Virus record (IMG/VR): IMGVR_UViG_3300024514_000008
Coordinates: 1-47,541 of that record
Strand: one strand, 5' to 3'
DNA length: 47,541 nt
Source of the DNA: a virus
Shown here in pieces: positions 1 to 9,297 of the stretch (positions within the stretch are counted from its first letter, which is position 1; each line of letters opens with the position of its first letter). Below the pieces are notes generated by a model. It was not told the origin of the DNA. It made no database searches and was given only the letters and a program-made list of their open reading frames with translations. The translations under genes were made by a program, and so were the position numbers.

Positions 1-192
1 ACGATTATGGTCAGACAGAATTAAAAATTGATCAATTAAACTGGAATCAGTTCCTTCAGGAACATCTGCTCCAACTTCATAACCATTAGGAACATATAGC
101 CCATTGCTCAGTGTTCCAGCATTATCGGACCATAAGACTGCTTGAGGACGCTGATATCTTTTTCTACCAGTTATATAACCAGACGTAGCCAT
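1..192 (-). CDS. Distal tail protein candidate, 5' part only
   Basis: The first 64 codons of a minus-strand gene are visible, starting MATSGYITGRKRYQRPQ; the rest lies off the left edge. Its ATG overlaps the stop of the tape measure gene by one base (TAATG), so translation is probably coupled. In siphoviruses the gene after the tape measure usually encodes the distal tail or first baseplate protein, which would fit. That assignment rests on position only; I do not recognise the visible N-terminus. The frame is open without interruption to the window edge. Confidence 0.75.
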   Translation of the reverse strand, partial: MATSGYITGRKRYQRPQAVLWSDNAGTLSNGLYVPNGYEVGADVPEGTDSSLIDQFLILSDHNR

Positions 193-3100
193 TATGCTCT
201 CTGACTCCTAATTCTTTGTGAATCAATATATTTAATTTCATTTATTACTGCTCTTGCAATTCCATTTGGATTAGAGTTTGTACCGCCAACTGTAATACCA
301 ACATTATAATTATACACTGTGCTTGAGTTATCTGATACAGGGGCAACTACTGTGGCGGTAGGCATAGAAGAAATATTTACAGGATTAGAAACTGCATAAA
401 CTGGCTGATTCATTTTATCCTTAATCATTGATGGATAAACAGCATCATTAATTGACCTTAAAAATGGACGAAAAGCCTTTGCACTATTTTTATTAACTAC
501 AAATTCTCCAGGAGTAAGCATTGCTGGGACTGTATCTGAACCTTTTGCTACAAAACCTCCATTAGGGAAATATCTAGGAACCATTCCACCAGAACTTAAA
601 TATCCTAGTATTTGCTTTCTAGCAGCAACTACCTGTGTAGAACTTAATTGAGTACCAGGTATTTTTGGATTTGCATCAACAGTTTGTTTTGCTGCTAAAT
701 CTTTCATTGCTTGAACCGCAATTGCTTCAGATCCTCCAGAACCCATTACGTTGCCTTTTGCTGCTTGCGTTGATGCCTTACTTGCTGCTGTATTTATAAT
801 AGATTGTTGCTGTGTACTGAATGAACCAGTTACGTTTCCACCACCGCCACCACCTCCGCCTCCTCCGCCCCCTGTAGAAGCAAGAGCAGCGGCAAGTTGC
901 ATAGCAGCCTGAATAGCAGCCTGAATCTTAGAAATAATAGTATCAATTTTTCCAGCAGTACCAACTAATAAATCATTTGTCATTGTAATCACATCATTAA
1001 ATTCACCCTGTTTAATTTTTTCTAAATCAAGGGCACGTTGTGCATCTGACCAAGCCTCACGCTGAACTCTAATCTTTTCCATTTCAGCAGCCTTCTGGTC
1101 GTTAATTTTTTGAAGATTAGCCTCATGTACAAGTTTTTGTTGTTCAAGATTATAAATTTGATTATTTTGAATATTATATATTAAATCTTCTGTATTTCTA
1201 ATACTCAAAAGTCTTGCTTCACGCTGCTCTTCAAGAGCATAAATTTGATCTTCTTTAATGCGTATTTCTTCCTGCTTTAATGCCCTGGCTTGCTCTAATT
1301 GATAAATTTGATCTTGCTTAATAAGCATTCTTGCTTGTACCGCTTCACGCTGCTCTTCTAGGGCAAAAACTTGTTGACTAATCTGGAACTGTCTTGCTTC
1401 TACTTGTTCTCTTGTCAGACCACCTGCTGTACGTAATCCGCCTAGTTCTGCTTGACGTGCTGCATCTAATACTCCACTAGCACGTTGTGAAGCAGCCTCT
1501 GCTGACTGTGCCCTCATTTCTTGTGCAGCCTGTGCTGCTGCAGAAATATCACCTTGTGTTAAAGCATCTGCAAGACCAATTTGTTGTTTTTGTTGTGCAA
1601 TAATTTGCTGATTAATTTCAGATACTTTATTAAGTGCCTCAGCCTGAGCATCATACTTTTGATTAATTCCTTCAGCAACCTTATCCATCAAGGTCATTTC
1701 ATTAGCAAGATCTGAAGACTCTTCTTGAAGTGCTGCTATAGGACGTTCAAAATCAACTTCAATTCCACGCTGTAGGTCATCAATTGTCTTTTGAATATCT
1801 TCAATTGGACGAGTAAATTGCATTTCAATTTCTCTTGCAGCATCATTAACTTCTTCTTGCAATGCTTCAATTGGTCTTGTTAGTTCTAACTCAATTGATC
1901 TTTGTGCTAAATCAATGCTACGTTGATATCCATCAATTTCTTTTTGTGCTGCTTGAATTGAACGCTCAATACCATTAATTGCTGTTTCTTCAACACGAAT
2001 AGCATCTTCATATCTATCATTAATTTCTTCTTCAAGAATACTAAAATACTGTTCAGCCTTGTTTTGAAGATTATCAAAGAAATCACGTCTGCCTTCAGGG
2101 GTAGCCATTTGAATTTGAATCTTAATAGCCTTTTCTTGTCTAAATGAATCAAGAAGTTTCTTTACCTTTTCAGCATCTACCTTACCATCTTTAAGACCTT
2201 CTGTTAAGTATGTCATTAAGTCAGGATTGTCTAGGATAGTATTAATATCTTCTATTTTTGCACCCATGGCTGTTAATTGTGGTATTGCTTTTGCAAAACT
2301 TTCATTTAGTTTATTTTCAGTATTGATCTTTGTAAAGAACTCTGTAATGGCTGCAGCCTTAGATTTCTTTTCAATCTGCTCCATAAGTTTTGTAAGTTTT
2401 TCTAGGTTCTCTGGTTTAATATTTCCAGTAGCAATTCCAAGCGCAACAGTTGAATCGCTTGCATACTTTAGTGCTGTGGCTGCATCAAATCCTGCTTTTT
2501 TAAGAATATTAAATGCTTTTGCTTGTGCCCAAAGTTCTTCGTTTTGTCCTTGTAGTGCTTCAAGAGCCTTTTGGAATGGAGATTTTTCACCAGTGCCAGT
2601 GCCCTGTCCTTCTTTGTTTTTCTTTTCTGCTTCTGTTACTTTATTAACTGATTCAAAATATTTATCATATAATTTAGTTAATTGTAAAATACCTCTAGAT
2701 CTAGTTTTAGAATCATTAGAAGATAAAGCCTTTAATATTCCACTTTCTTTATCTAATAAACCAGCGCTAATGAGTGCTAGAGCCATCATCTGTTGTTTAG
2801 CAGAATAAAGATTCTTTAAAAATGCTCCTGCATCAACATTTAACTCTTTAAAGACTTTAGTCAAAATAAGTTGTCTTTGTGCTGCATCAAGACTATAAAT
2901 TCTTTGATTTACTGAACTTAACATATTTTGATACTGTTCTCCAGTAATAATTCCAGATTCAAACATAGTTGCTGCAGACTTGCTTGTAGTTGCTATAAAT
3001 GATGATAGGTTTGCCGTTTGTCTTTCTAATTCTTTTGTAGGAACTAGTTTTTCTACTAATTCTATGCCACCTGATGCAGATGGGGCATATGTAAATACTT

Positions 3101-6100
3101 TATCAAATCCCTTTTTATATTTATCCTGAAATACTTTTAGGTTGGCATCTAAAGCAGTGCCCATTTCCTTAAGTCCAGCCTCATCAAACTTAAGAGATTT
3201 AACATCAATCTTTATATCAGTTTGACCAGACTCTTCACGTAGAGCATCGATAATTGTTTGAACTTGTTCTTTTGCAAATCCCCTAGACTGTAAATCTATA
3301 GCAAGAGACTGAAATGCAAGTTTTGCTTCTTCATTGCTTGCAGTTCTAAATGATTCAATTTGAGTTTTAAACTCTTTTTGGAATCCTTCATCCTGTCTTA
3401 ATCTATCACGCTCAGATCTAGTTTGTGCTCCTACAACTTCACGATTACGTAAATCTGCACGAGATTCAAAGGCAGACCTTCCAGCAACTACTCCAAAGAA
3501 ATCTCCAAGAGTTTTTGCCTGTTCTGCAGTAACACGCATAGCCTCAGAAAGACCATATGTTGCTAATCTTTCCTTTTCTTTTTCAGCATTAAGTTTCTTT
3601 ACAATAGCATATAAACCAGTAACTACTGTAATTCCTATACCTATTGGACCTAAGAATCTTGCAATAATACCGCCAAATCTTAATAGGTTAGGAATAATTT
3701 TTTTAAGTCCACCAGCAAATAATCCTGGAACCATACTAAACTTCTTTGTACTAATATTTTGAACAAGAAGACCTGCTGTTGCTGCTCTAGTAGCAGCCAA
3801 TTCTAATATTTTTTGCTGTGTTAGTAGTTGGGTTACAGACATTAATGCAAATAGTAGACCAGAGTATTTAAATACTGCTTGAGATAATTCTCCAAGTTTA
3901 CCGCCAGCCATTGATCCAGCACCTGCAAGACTTGTTAGAGCAAATGTTCCAGTCATAAGAACTCTATTCATTGAGTCCATACGCTGTTGCATTGTTTTAC
4001 GTGCTGCTATTTCCCCTTCAATTGCCTTCTTTGTTTCTTGATTAATAGCAGAACCTTGCGTTACGTTAGATATTGGGGCACTTGGTGTAACTGGTACACG
4101 AAGTGGTTTGCCTCCTGGACCCAAGAGACCAGTGTCTCTCATTTGTGTAACTGCACCCTGTGTAACTGCTCCTGCAGCCATTGCAACATCGTCAGCCTGA
4201 TTCATCATTCCAACAGAAAGACCACGAGCAATATCTTCTCCAATTGGAATAGTTCTCTTAGATGGAGATTGTGTTTGTGCAGCCTGCGCTGTTGCCATTA
4301 CTGTTTGATTTACAATATCTTGCGCTGCTGCTGTAACTGGAGCAAATGACTGCTGACCTCTAAATCTTGCCTGTGTAAGCGTTTGTCTAGCAGTTTGTCT
4401 TTGCTGTTCTGTTCTATATCCAACACCAGCCTGTTGTGCAGGATTTTGCATTAAATAATCTGTAGCAGCAATGGCTCCCTTTGCCTGTGGAATAAATGAT
4501 GTAGATAGTTTTGCCATTGAGTCTGTTGATGAAAGCATACGCTCAAGGACTTGTTTTTGAACCATTAATTCTTGTTCAGTTAAAGCGATATTATTAGTAA
4601 TTTTTTCTCTAATAGATTTAACAATTGTTTCATCAGCATTTATCTCTTCAAGATTTTTTAAATATTCATTGCGAGTAGATGTTGAAGAATCTAGAATATT
4701 GCTTACTTGATTTAAAGTTGATGATTGTGCAATCCAAGCATTTGGATCCCATGCTTCATCAAACATTTTATCAATATTATCTTGCATTTCAATAACATGT
4801 GCTCTATGAACTTCTCCAGACTGAGCAATAGCATTTAAAACATTTTGTGTTTTCTTATCTGTTTTTGTTAAATCTATACCAAGTTCTGTATAGTATTCAC
4901 GAATTGCTTCTTGTGCTACACGGCTAGATTCTTTTGCTCTAACTAATTCTTCTTCTAGAGCAGCATTTCCTGCTACTTGCTGCTCCATTGTGCCAACATT
5001 AGTTTGTCCAGCACTAAACTTTCTTTCTCCTCTGCCAGCAGCAAGAAATACTTCTTTTGGAATAACAGATCCAGTTAATTCTTTTGTAACAAGGTCTAGT
5101 TCTCTGGTAAATGATCCAATACTAATCTTAGTATCATTTGCCATTCTTGATAAAGTTTCTTGAACAATTTCTAATGCATTTTCAATACCCATACCCTCTG
5201 CAAGCATTGCATCAATAAGTTTTTGTGCTTTAGCAGCAGTATCTCGTCTAGCAAAGTCTAATCCTGTTGAACTTCCACCAACACTAACAGTACCTGCCAT
5301 AAATCCTGGAATATTTCCAGCAATCATTCCTTGAATTAGTGGTGCATATTGTTTTGCTCTATCTTTTGGAATAATTGCTTCTCCAGGAGTAAGCATTGCG
5401 GGAACTGTATCCCTATTGCCACTTCCAGGAACTACTGTTATACCATTATTATATTTCCTTGGTGGTATCATCATTCCAGGATTTTGCATTGCAAACTGTG
5501 CCCCAGCATTTGCAGCAGCACGATAAGCCTGGATTAATTGATTAATTGCTCCAACTTCAGCGGTAAATGTTTGTGTTAGTCTTGCGTGTGACTGATCAAG
5601 GGAGTGTGAAGCAGCAGCAGCGTTAACCTGCTCCATTGTCAAATAATCTGTTTGTTCTCCAAGTATTTGTGTTTGACCAGTTAATCTTAAATATCCATTA
5701 CGAAGAATCATTGCACCCTTGACAATGTTTGCAAGTCCGTTTGCAAGCAAACCAAATGTCATAAGTGCAACTGGACCAATAGCACCAATAGCAACTGTTA
5801 GTACTACAATTGCTTTCTTTACTCCAGATGAAAGGTTGTTAAACTTCTCTAATATGCCACCAATAAATTCTACAATTGGTGTGACTGCTTCTAAAAATGT
5901 TTGACCAACTGGAATCAAAGACATTTTTAAGTCTTCTACAGACTTACGGAATTTATTCATAGCAGAGTCAGCAGTCATTCCTAATTCTGACTCAGATAGT
6001 GCAGCAAGATCTTCAATTGATGTACCTGCTAAATCAAGTACACGAGCAGCCTGACCAGTCTGATTTGTAACATTATCAAACAAAGTAGATAGACGAGCAA

Positions 6101-7439
6101 ACTGGAATTTACCAAATAACTGTTCAATAGCACGAGCACGAGTTAATGGATCAAGTGTGTCTAGAGCCTGTGCAAAAGCAATTACTGTTCCTTTAAGATC
6201 TCCCTTATTTGCCTCAACAATTTTTTTAATATTAATACCCATACTTGCAAGCATTTCTGCTGCTTTTTCAGTTGGATTAATAAGAGATGCAAGACCAGAC
6301 TTGAGTGCGTTTGCACCTTCTGATGCATTAACACCGCCTTCTTTCATGGCTGCCATAAAGAATGCTAAATCTTTTACATCTCCGCCAAGTTGTTGAATAA
6401 CTGGAGCAACTTTAGGAATAGCAGTTGTAATATCATCAAGAGATACGACTGTTTGGTTTTCTACTGCGTTAAGAAAGTCAATGGATCCAGCAAGATCTTC
6501 AGACGACATTTTAAATGCATTTTGCAAAGAAATTGTAGTCTCAAGAGCCTTCTGGTTTTCAATTTGACCAAGAACAGAAAGTCGTGTTGCTTGTGTAGTC
6601 TGTCGCTGTAAATCTATACCCTGGAAACCTGCTGCTGCTGCTTCTGCTGCTAAACCAACAGTATCAGATACAGCAATTCCATATTTTGTAAACATTTCCC
6701 CAAGGGCAGTAATATCAGCAAGCGCTTGTTGTGTTTCTGCTTTTGGTGTAAATAAATCTCCATATACTTTTCTAAACTTAAGTGCTGCTGCTTCCATTTC
6801 CATAAATGTTCTTGCAGCAGTTGTTCCCAAAGTAGCAAGAGGTAAAGTAAAACCAACCATCAACTGGCGACCAGCCCATTGCGTATTCTTACCAAAGTTT
6901 AGAAGATTTGTAGATCCTTGTCTGACTAACTGATTAAATAAAGCCTGTCTTTGTGCTGCAATTTGGGTCTGTGTAGACCAATTCTTCATATCTAATTCGT
7001 TTGGAATTACTGCGATAGCCTTCATCGCACCAGTAGTATCACGACCTAGTTTAATGTATTGTGTTTGTAGTTTCTTAACACGATCTTCGGCTACCTTGCC
7101 GATTGTGTCAAATTCAGACCTGAATAATTTGCCAAATGTTTTTGTTGCGCCTCCCGCATAGCGGAAGTATTCACGCATTGAAAACTTATTTTTTTCTAAT
7201 GAATCAGTAAATGACTCCGAAGTAGTTTTAACAGTACGGAGTTCTGCAGAGAAGGCACCAAGAGAATTTACACTATTGATGAAGTTTCTCTGCAGATCCC
7301 GCTGTGCTAATGCAGCAGTTTCACTGCTTTTTGCAATAGAACTGTGAAATTGAGATATCTGACGTTGTAACGACTTAAGTTGCGCTAATGCTTGCGTCGT
7401 ATCAATATTAACGCCAATATTAGCATTAACGTCAGCCAT
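192..7439 (-). CDS. Tail tape measure protein (TP901-like core)
   Basis: At 2,415 aa this is the largest gene in the window. It sets tail length and is packed inside the tail tube before DNA ejection. Residues about 1-160 are helical. A TP901-type core follows, with the stretches FMEMEAAALKFRKVYGDLF and MKEGGVNASEGANALKSGL. Hydrophobic segments lie near residue 550 (VVLTVAIGAIGPVALMTFGL) and near 1300 (FLGPIGIGITVVTGLYAI). The motif DTVPAMLTPGE occurs twice, near residues 675 and 2300. A long coiled coil at about 1780-2100 contains repeated RPI units, followed by a run of about a dozen glycines near 2190. Start: GAGGTG lies just upstream of the ATG. Using the usual 0.15 nm per residue, a tail near 360 nm is inferred. 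Confidence 0.95.
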   Translation of the reverse strand: MADVNANIGVNIDTTQALAQLKSLQRQISQFHSSIAKSSETAALAQRDLQRNFINSVNSLGAFSAELRTVKTTSESFTDSLEKNKFSMREYFRYAGGATKTFGKLFRSEFDTIGKVAEDRVKKLQTQYIKLGRDTTGAMKAIAVIPNELDMKNWSTQTQIAAQRQALFNQLVRQGSTNLLNFGKNTQWAGRQLMVGFTLPLATLGTTAARTFMEMEAAALKFRKVYGDLFTPKAETQQALADITALGEMFTKYGIAVSDTVGLAAEAAAAGFQGIDLQRQTTQATRLSVLGQIENQKALETTISLQNAFKMSSEDLAGSIDFLNAVENQTVVSLDDITTAIPKVAPVIQQLGGDVKDLAFFMAAMKEGGVNASEGANALKSGLASLINPTEKAAEMLASMGINIKKIVEANKGDLKGTVIAFAQALDTLDPLTRARAIEQLFGKFQFARLSTLFDNVTNQTGQAARVLDLAGTSIEDLAALSESELGMTADSAMNKFRKSVEDLKMSLIPVGQTFLEAVTPIVEFIGGILEKFNNLSSGVKKAIVVLTVAIGAIGPVALMTFGLLANGLANIVKGAMILRNGYLRLTGQTQILGEQTDYLTMEQVNAAAASHSLDQSHARLTQTFTAEVGAINQLIQAYRAAANAGAQFAMQNPGMMIPPRKYNNGITVVPGSGNRDTVPAMLTPGEAIIPKDRAKQYAPLIQGMIAGNIPGFMAGTVSVGGSSTGLDFARRDTAAKAQKLIDAMLAEGMGIENALEIVQETLSRMANDTKISIGSFTRELDLVTKELTGSVIPKEVFLAAGRGERKFSAGQTNVGTMEQQVAGNAALEEELVRAKESSRVAQEAIREYYTELGIDLTKTDKKTQNVLNAIAQSGEVHRAHVIEMQDNIDKMFDEAWDPNAWIAQSSTLNQVSNILDSSTSTRNEYLKNLEEINADETIVKSIREKITNNIALTEQELMVQKQVLERMLSSTDSMAKLSTSFIPQAKGAIAATDYLMQNPAQQAGVGYRTEQQRQTARQTLTQARFRGQQSFAPVTAAAQDIVNQTVMATAQAAQTQSPSKRTIPIGEDIARGLSVGMMNQADDVAMAAGAVTQGAVTQMRDTGLLGPGGKPLRVPVTPSAPISNVTQGSAINQETKKAIEGEIAARKTMQQRMDSMNRVLMTGTFALTSLAGAGSMAGGKLGELSQAVFKYSGLLFALMSVTQLLTQQKILELAATRAATAGLLVQNISTKKFSMVPGLFAGGLKKIIPNLLRFGGIIARFLGPIGIGITVVTGLYAIVKKLNAEKEKERLATYGLSEAMRVTAEQAKTLGDFFGVVAGRSAFESRADLRNREVVGAQTRSERDRLRQDEGFQKEFKTQIESFRTASNEEAKLAFQSLAIDLQSRGFAKEQVQTIIDALREESGQTDIKIDVKSLKFDEAGLKEMGTALDANLKVFQDKYKKGFDKVFTYAPSASGGIELVEKLVPTKELERQTANLSSFIATTSKSAATMFESGIITGEQYQNMLSSVNQRIYSLDAAQRQLILTKVFKELNVDAGAFLKNLYSAKQQMMALALISAGLLDKESGILKALSSNDSKTRSRGILQLTKLYDKYFESVNKVTEAEKKNKEGQGTGTGEKSPFQKALEALQGQNEELWAQAKAFNILKKAGFDAATALKYASDSTVALGIATGNIKPENLEKLTKLMEQIEKKSKAAAITEFFTKINTENKLNESFAKAIPQLTAMGAKIEDINTILDNPDLMTYLTEGLKDGKVDAEKVKKLLDSFRQEKAIKIQIQMATPEGRRDFFDNLQNKAEQYFSILEEEINDRYEDAIRVEETAINGIERSIQAAQKEIDGYQRSIDLAQRSIELELTRPIEALQEEVNDAAREIEMQFTRPIEDIQKTIDDLQRGIEVDFERPIAALQEESSDLANEMTLMDKVAEGINQKYDAQAEALNKVSEINQQIIAQQKQQIGLADALTQGDISAAAQAAQEMRAQSAEAASQRASGVLDAARQAELGGLRTAGGLTREQVEARQFQISQQVFALEEQREAVQARMLIKQDQIYQLEQARALKQEEIRIKEDQIYALEEQREARLLSIRNTEDLIYNIQNNQIYNLEQQKLVHEANLQKINDQKAAEMEKIRVQREAWSDAQRALDLEKIKQGEFNDVITMTNDLLVGTAGKIDTIISKIQAAIQAAMQLAAALASTGGGGGGGGGGGGNVTGSFSTQQQSIINTAASKASTQAAKGNVMGSGGSEAIAVQAMKDLAAKQTVDANPKIPGTQLSSTQVVAARKQILGYLSSGGMVPRYFPNGGFVAKGSDTVPAMLTPGEFVVNKNSAKAFRPFLRSINDAVYPSMIKDKMNQPVYAVSNPVNISSMPTATVVAPVSDNSSTVYNYNVGITVGGTNSNPNGIARAVINEIKYIDSQRIRSQRA

Positions 7440-7463
7440 TTATTTACACCTCGTTCTTAAGTT

Positions 7464-7784
7464 TTATTCTGTTGCTGAAAGAGCGTCAGCGACTGTAGCA
7501 AGTGTTACACCTGATGCAGCCTCTACGATCTTATAGACAGTTGGCAAATCTAGAACCTCTTCTAGTTTTGCAGTATCTGCCAATTCTGGCTTATACTGTT
7601 CCATAGCGATTTTTACACATTCAATAAGAAGAGTCATTGACTTTTCATTATCATCCGCCACTGCCGCAACACCCTCAAACTTCTTCATAAAAGGACGAAG
7701 AAGAGAGATTTTTAAAGGACGAACTTCGATTTTTGTACCATCCATCAGTACTAGTTCTTGAGTTTCGTGCTTAGTCGTTGCCAT
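7464..7784 (-). CDS. Tail assembly chaperone paralogue, short form
   Basis: This 106-aa protein is clearly related to the N-terminal half of the next gene upstream (7831-8514). Both begin MAT, share a PLKI segment near residue 24, end the shared region with DLPTVYKI, and have matching lengths up to that point. By position, just before the tape measure, it is the counterpart of the short G-type chaperone that coats the tape measure during tail assembly. Only 24 bases separate its stop from the tape measure ATG, so there is no room for a frameshifted extension. It has an AGGAGG Shine-Dalgarno and its own TGATATAAT element at 7810-7818. Confidence 0.85.
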   Translation of the reverse strand: MATTKHETQELVLMDGTKIEVRPLKISLLRPFMKKFEGVAAVADDNEKSMTLLIECVKIAMEQYKPELADTAKLEEVLDLPTVYKIVEAASGVTLATVADALSATE

Positions 7785-7809
7785 TTTACCTCCTAATTAG
7801 GTTATGTTA

Positions 7810-7818
7810 ATTATATCA
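7810..7818 (-). promoter_or_regulatory. Extended -10 element TGATATAAT
   Basis: Minus-strand TGATATAAT lies 25 nt upstream of the short chaperone ATG, with AGGAGG in between. I see no good -35. It belongs to a series of identical elements in the left arm. Confidence 0.6.
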
Positions 7819-7830
7819 GATAAGGGCTTA

Positions 7831-8514
7831 TTACGTTAAATTTTCGTAATCTAATCCCATACCAATTCCAAAACCATATTTTTTTGCATTTTGTCCTTGT
7901 AAGGCTAATACATCATTACTATCACTTGTAGCACCCTTACTAAATACCCTGGCTTTCATGTCTTCCCACTCTTTTTGACCACGTTGTGGGTCAGATGCTC
8001 CATCTAAATCTATGCCCTGAATTGCTGCTAAAAATTTTCTTTCCTCATAGTCTAGTTCTCTTTTACTTCCAAGAGTAGCCATAAGTTCTGGCATAGATAA
8101 TGAAGACTCTAGTTCCTGATAATCTTTCCAAATACCCAGCACAAATACTTCAGCCTCTAACTTTGCTAAATCTAACTCTTGCCAGGTAGATCCTTTTTGT
8201 ATGGCTTGATCTTTAACAGAATCATCAACTTCTTTATTTATTTTAATACCAGCAGCAATATCAATAATTTTATAAACAGTAGGAAGATCTAAATAGTCAT
8301 CTGCATTTTTTGCTATTTCAGGATAGTATTGTTTCATACAAATACAGGCACACTTAGTTAAGACTTCTATAGCCTCATCATCATTTGTTGCATTTTTCAT
8401 TGACTGAAACTCTAACATAAATTCTCTTAGATATTTAATCTTAAGAGGAATTATTTCTAACTCTCTACCGTCAATCAAAAATATATTATCTTTACCATAT
8501 ACTTCTGTAGCCAT
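7831..8514 (-). CDS. Tail assembly chaperone, long (GT-type) form
   Basis: This 227-aa protein has two parts. Residues 1-105 match the downstream 106-aa paralogue (shared PLKI and DLPTVYKI blocks). Residues 125-227 carry the segments SMPELMATLGSKRELDYEE, KFLAAIQGIDLDG and YGFGIGMGL, typical of the T-type extension in actinophage tail chaperones. In most siphophages this extension is made by programmed ribosomal frameshifting; here both parts sit in one continuous frame. It follows a terminator-like hairpin, and its TGATAGAAT element ends 7 nt before the ATG with no clear Shine-Dalgarno, so a leaderless mRNA is likely. Expected partners are the tape measure and tail tube subunits. Confidence 0.88.
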   Translation of the reverse strand: MATEVYGKDNIFLIDGRELEIIPLKIKYLREFMLEFQSMKNATNDDEAIEVLTKCACICMKQYYPEIAKNADDYLDLPTVYKIIDIAAGIKINKEVDDSVKDQAIQKGSTWQELDLAKLEAEVFVLGIWKDYQELESSLSMPELMATLGSKRELDYEERKFLAAIQGIDLDGASDPQRGQKEWEDMKARVFSKGATSDSNDVLALQGQNAKKYGFGIGMGLDYENLT

Positions 8515-8521
8515 TTTATCT

Positions 8522-8530
8522 ATTCTATCA
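8522..8530 (-). promoter_or_regulatory. Extended -10 element TGATAGAAT, leaderless spacing
   Basis: Seven bases separate this element from the ATG of the long chaperone, and no Shine-Dalgarno is present. Transcription would start at or within a few bases of the ATG. Confidence 0.5.
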
Positions 8531-8538
8531 CAACAACA

Positions 8539-8561
8539 AAGCCCACCGCATGGGTGGGCTT
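8539..8561 (-). terminator. Terminator after the major tail protein
   Basis: A perfect 8-bp stem, AGCCCACC (8540-8547) with GGTGGGCT (8553-8560), encloses a 5-nt loop. On the minus strand it is followed by TTTGTTGTTG, a modest U-rich tail. It lies 24 nt past the tail-tube stop codon and just before the next promoter element, so it probably limits read-through from the highly expressed tube gene into the chaperones. Confidence 0.8.
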
Positions 8562-8584
8562 GTCGTTAATCTAATTTAAGATTA

Positions 8585-9220
8585 TTATGATGCTGGGGTC
8601 CAAGTACGATCTACGATCTTACCGTATGACGCTGAAGCATCTTCAGGAAGAAGACGGAAGGAAACTTCGAACATCGAAGGTTCATCACGCTTTGCGGATA
8701 CTGTTACATTCTCAATTGAGAGTGCACGATATGCTGCGTAAACACGCTCTACATATGCAGAGTCAGCGCAGTCTCCAGTTCCAGGTCCAACAGCAACAAT
8801 TCCACGCTCAACTGGACATTCTCCAATGTCACCTGCTGAGAGGTTAAGAGTTTGTCCTGCTGAAGTGGACTTTGTTCCTGATAGATCATCAGAATTGTAA
8901 GCAAGAGCCAAGAGAAGGTTCTCAAGGGTAGCCTCAGCAAAAGCAGTTGCAAGATTTACTTGCATACCCTGCTTGTACAACTTAGCAACGTCAAGAATCT
9001 GGTCAACCTGTACTTCACCGAAGTCTGGTTGGAACTGCAATTCAAGACCGTTCATGGTATAACCTACGTTTGTAAAATCTACATCATCAGCAAGGGTTTC
9101 CTTGTATGATTCAGATGATACGAATGCAGGCAATGTACCTGCTGTCAATGTTGTATCAGCAACAAAGAGAGCGGCTGCACCAACGATAATGTTGGTCGAT
9201 GTACCACGAGTATATGCCAT
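8585..9220 (-). CDS. Major tail (tube) protein
   Basis: This 211-aa protein is the likely tail tube subunit. The evidence is its place between the tail terminator candidate and the chaperones, its small size, its Ala/Thr/Val-rich beta-type composition without membrane segments, and its isolation as a transcription unit with a promoter element upstream (9283-9291) and a terminator downstream, as expected for an abundant virion protein. The start MAYTRGTSTNIIVGAAALF has GAGGTG upstream. Two Cys residues near 135 and 150 (ECPVERG and DCADSAY) could pair. The fold is inferred from context, not from a motif I can name. Confidence 0.85.
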   Translation of the reverse strand: MAYTRGTSTNIIVGAAALFVADTTLTAGTLPAFVSSESYKETLADDVDFTNVGYTMNGLELQFQPDFGEVQVDQILDVAKLYKQGMQVNLATAFAEATLENLLLALAYNSDDLSGTKSTSAGQTLNLSAGDIGECPVERGIVAVGPGTGDCADSAYVERVYAAYRALSIENVTVSAKRDEPSMFEVSFRLLPEDASASYGKIVDRTWTPAS

Positions 9221-9282
9221 ATTTTTTCACCTCTACTTTCAATAGAATCTATATGAAGTTTTTGGCGGGTTTCCTCACCATA

Positions 9283-9291
9283 AGTATAACA
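9283..9291 (-). promoter_or_regulatory. Extended -10 TGTTATACT of the tail-tube gene
   Basis: It lies 62 nt upstream of the tube-protein ATG on the minus strand. There is no recognisable -35 at 17 bp, so recognition would depend on the TG extension. Confidence 0.55.
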
Positions 9292-9297
9292 GCATTT

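Noticed and set aside
845-877. Glycine homopolymer as sequencing error in the tape measure
   Set aside because: The frame stays open on both sides and the codons vary, which fits a genuine hinge.
2227-2808. Antisense ORF of 193 codons within the tape measure
   Set aside because: The sense frame is continuous over 7.2 kb and better supported; the antisense product is Ser/Phe-rich without motifs.
7831-8514. Programmed frameshift in the long tail chaperone
   Set aside because: The extension is already in frame and I saw no convincing slippery heptamer at the junction; a paralogue supplies the short form.
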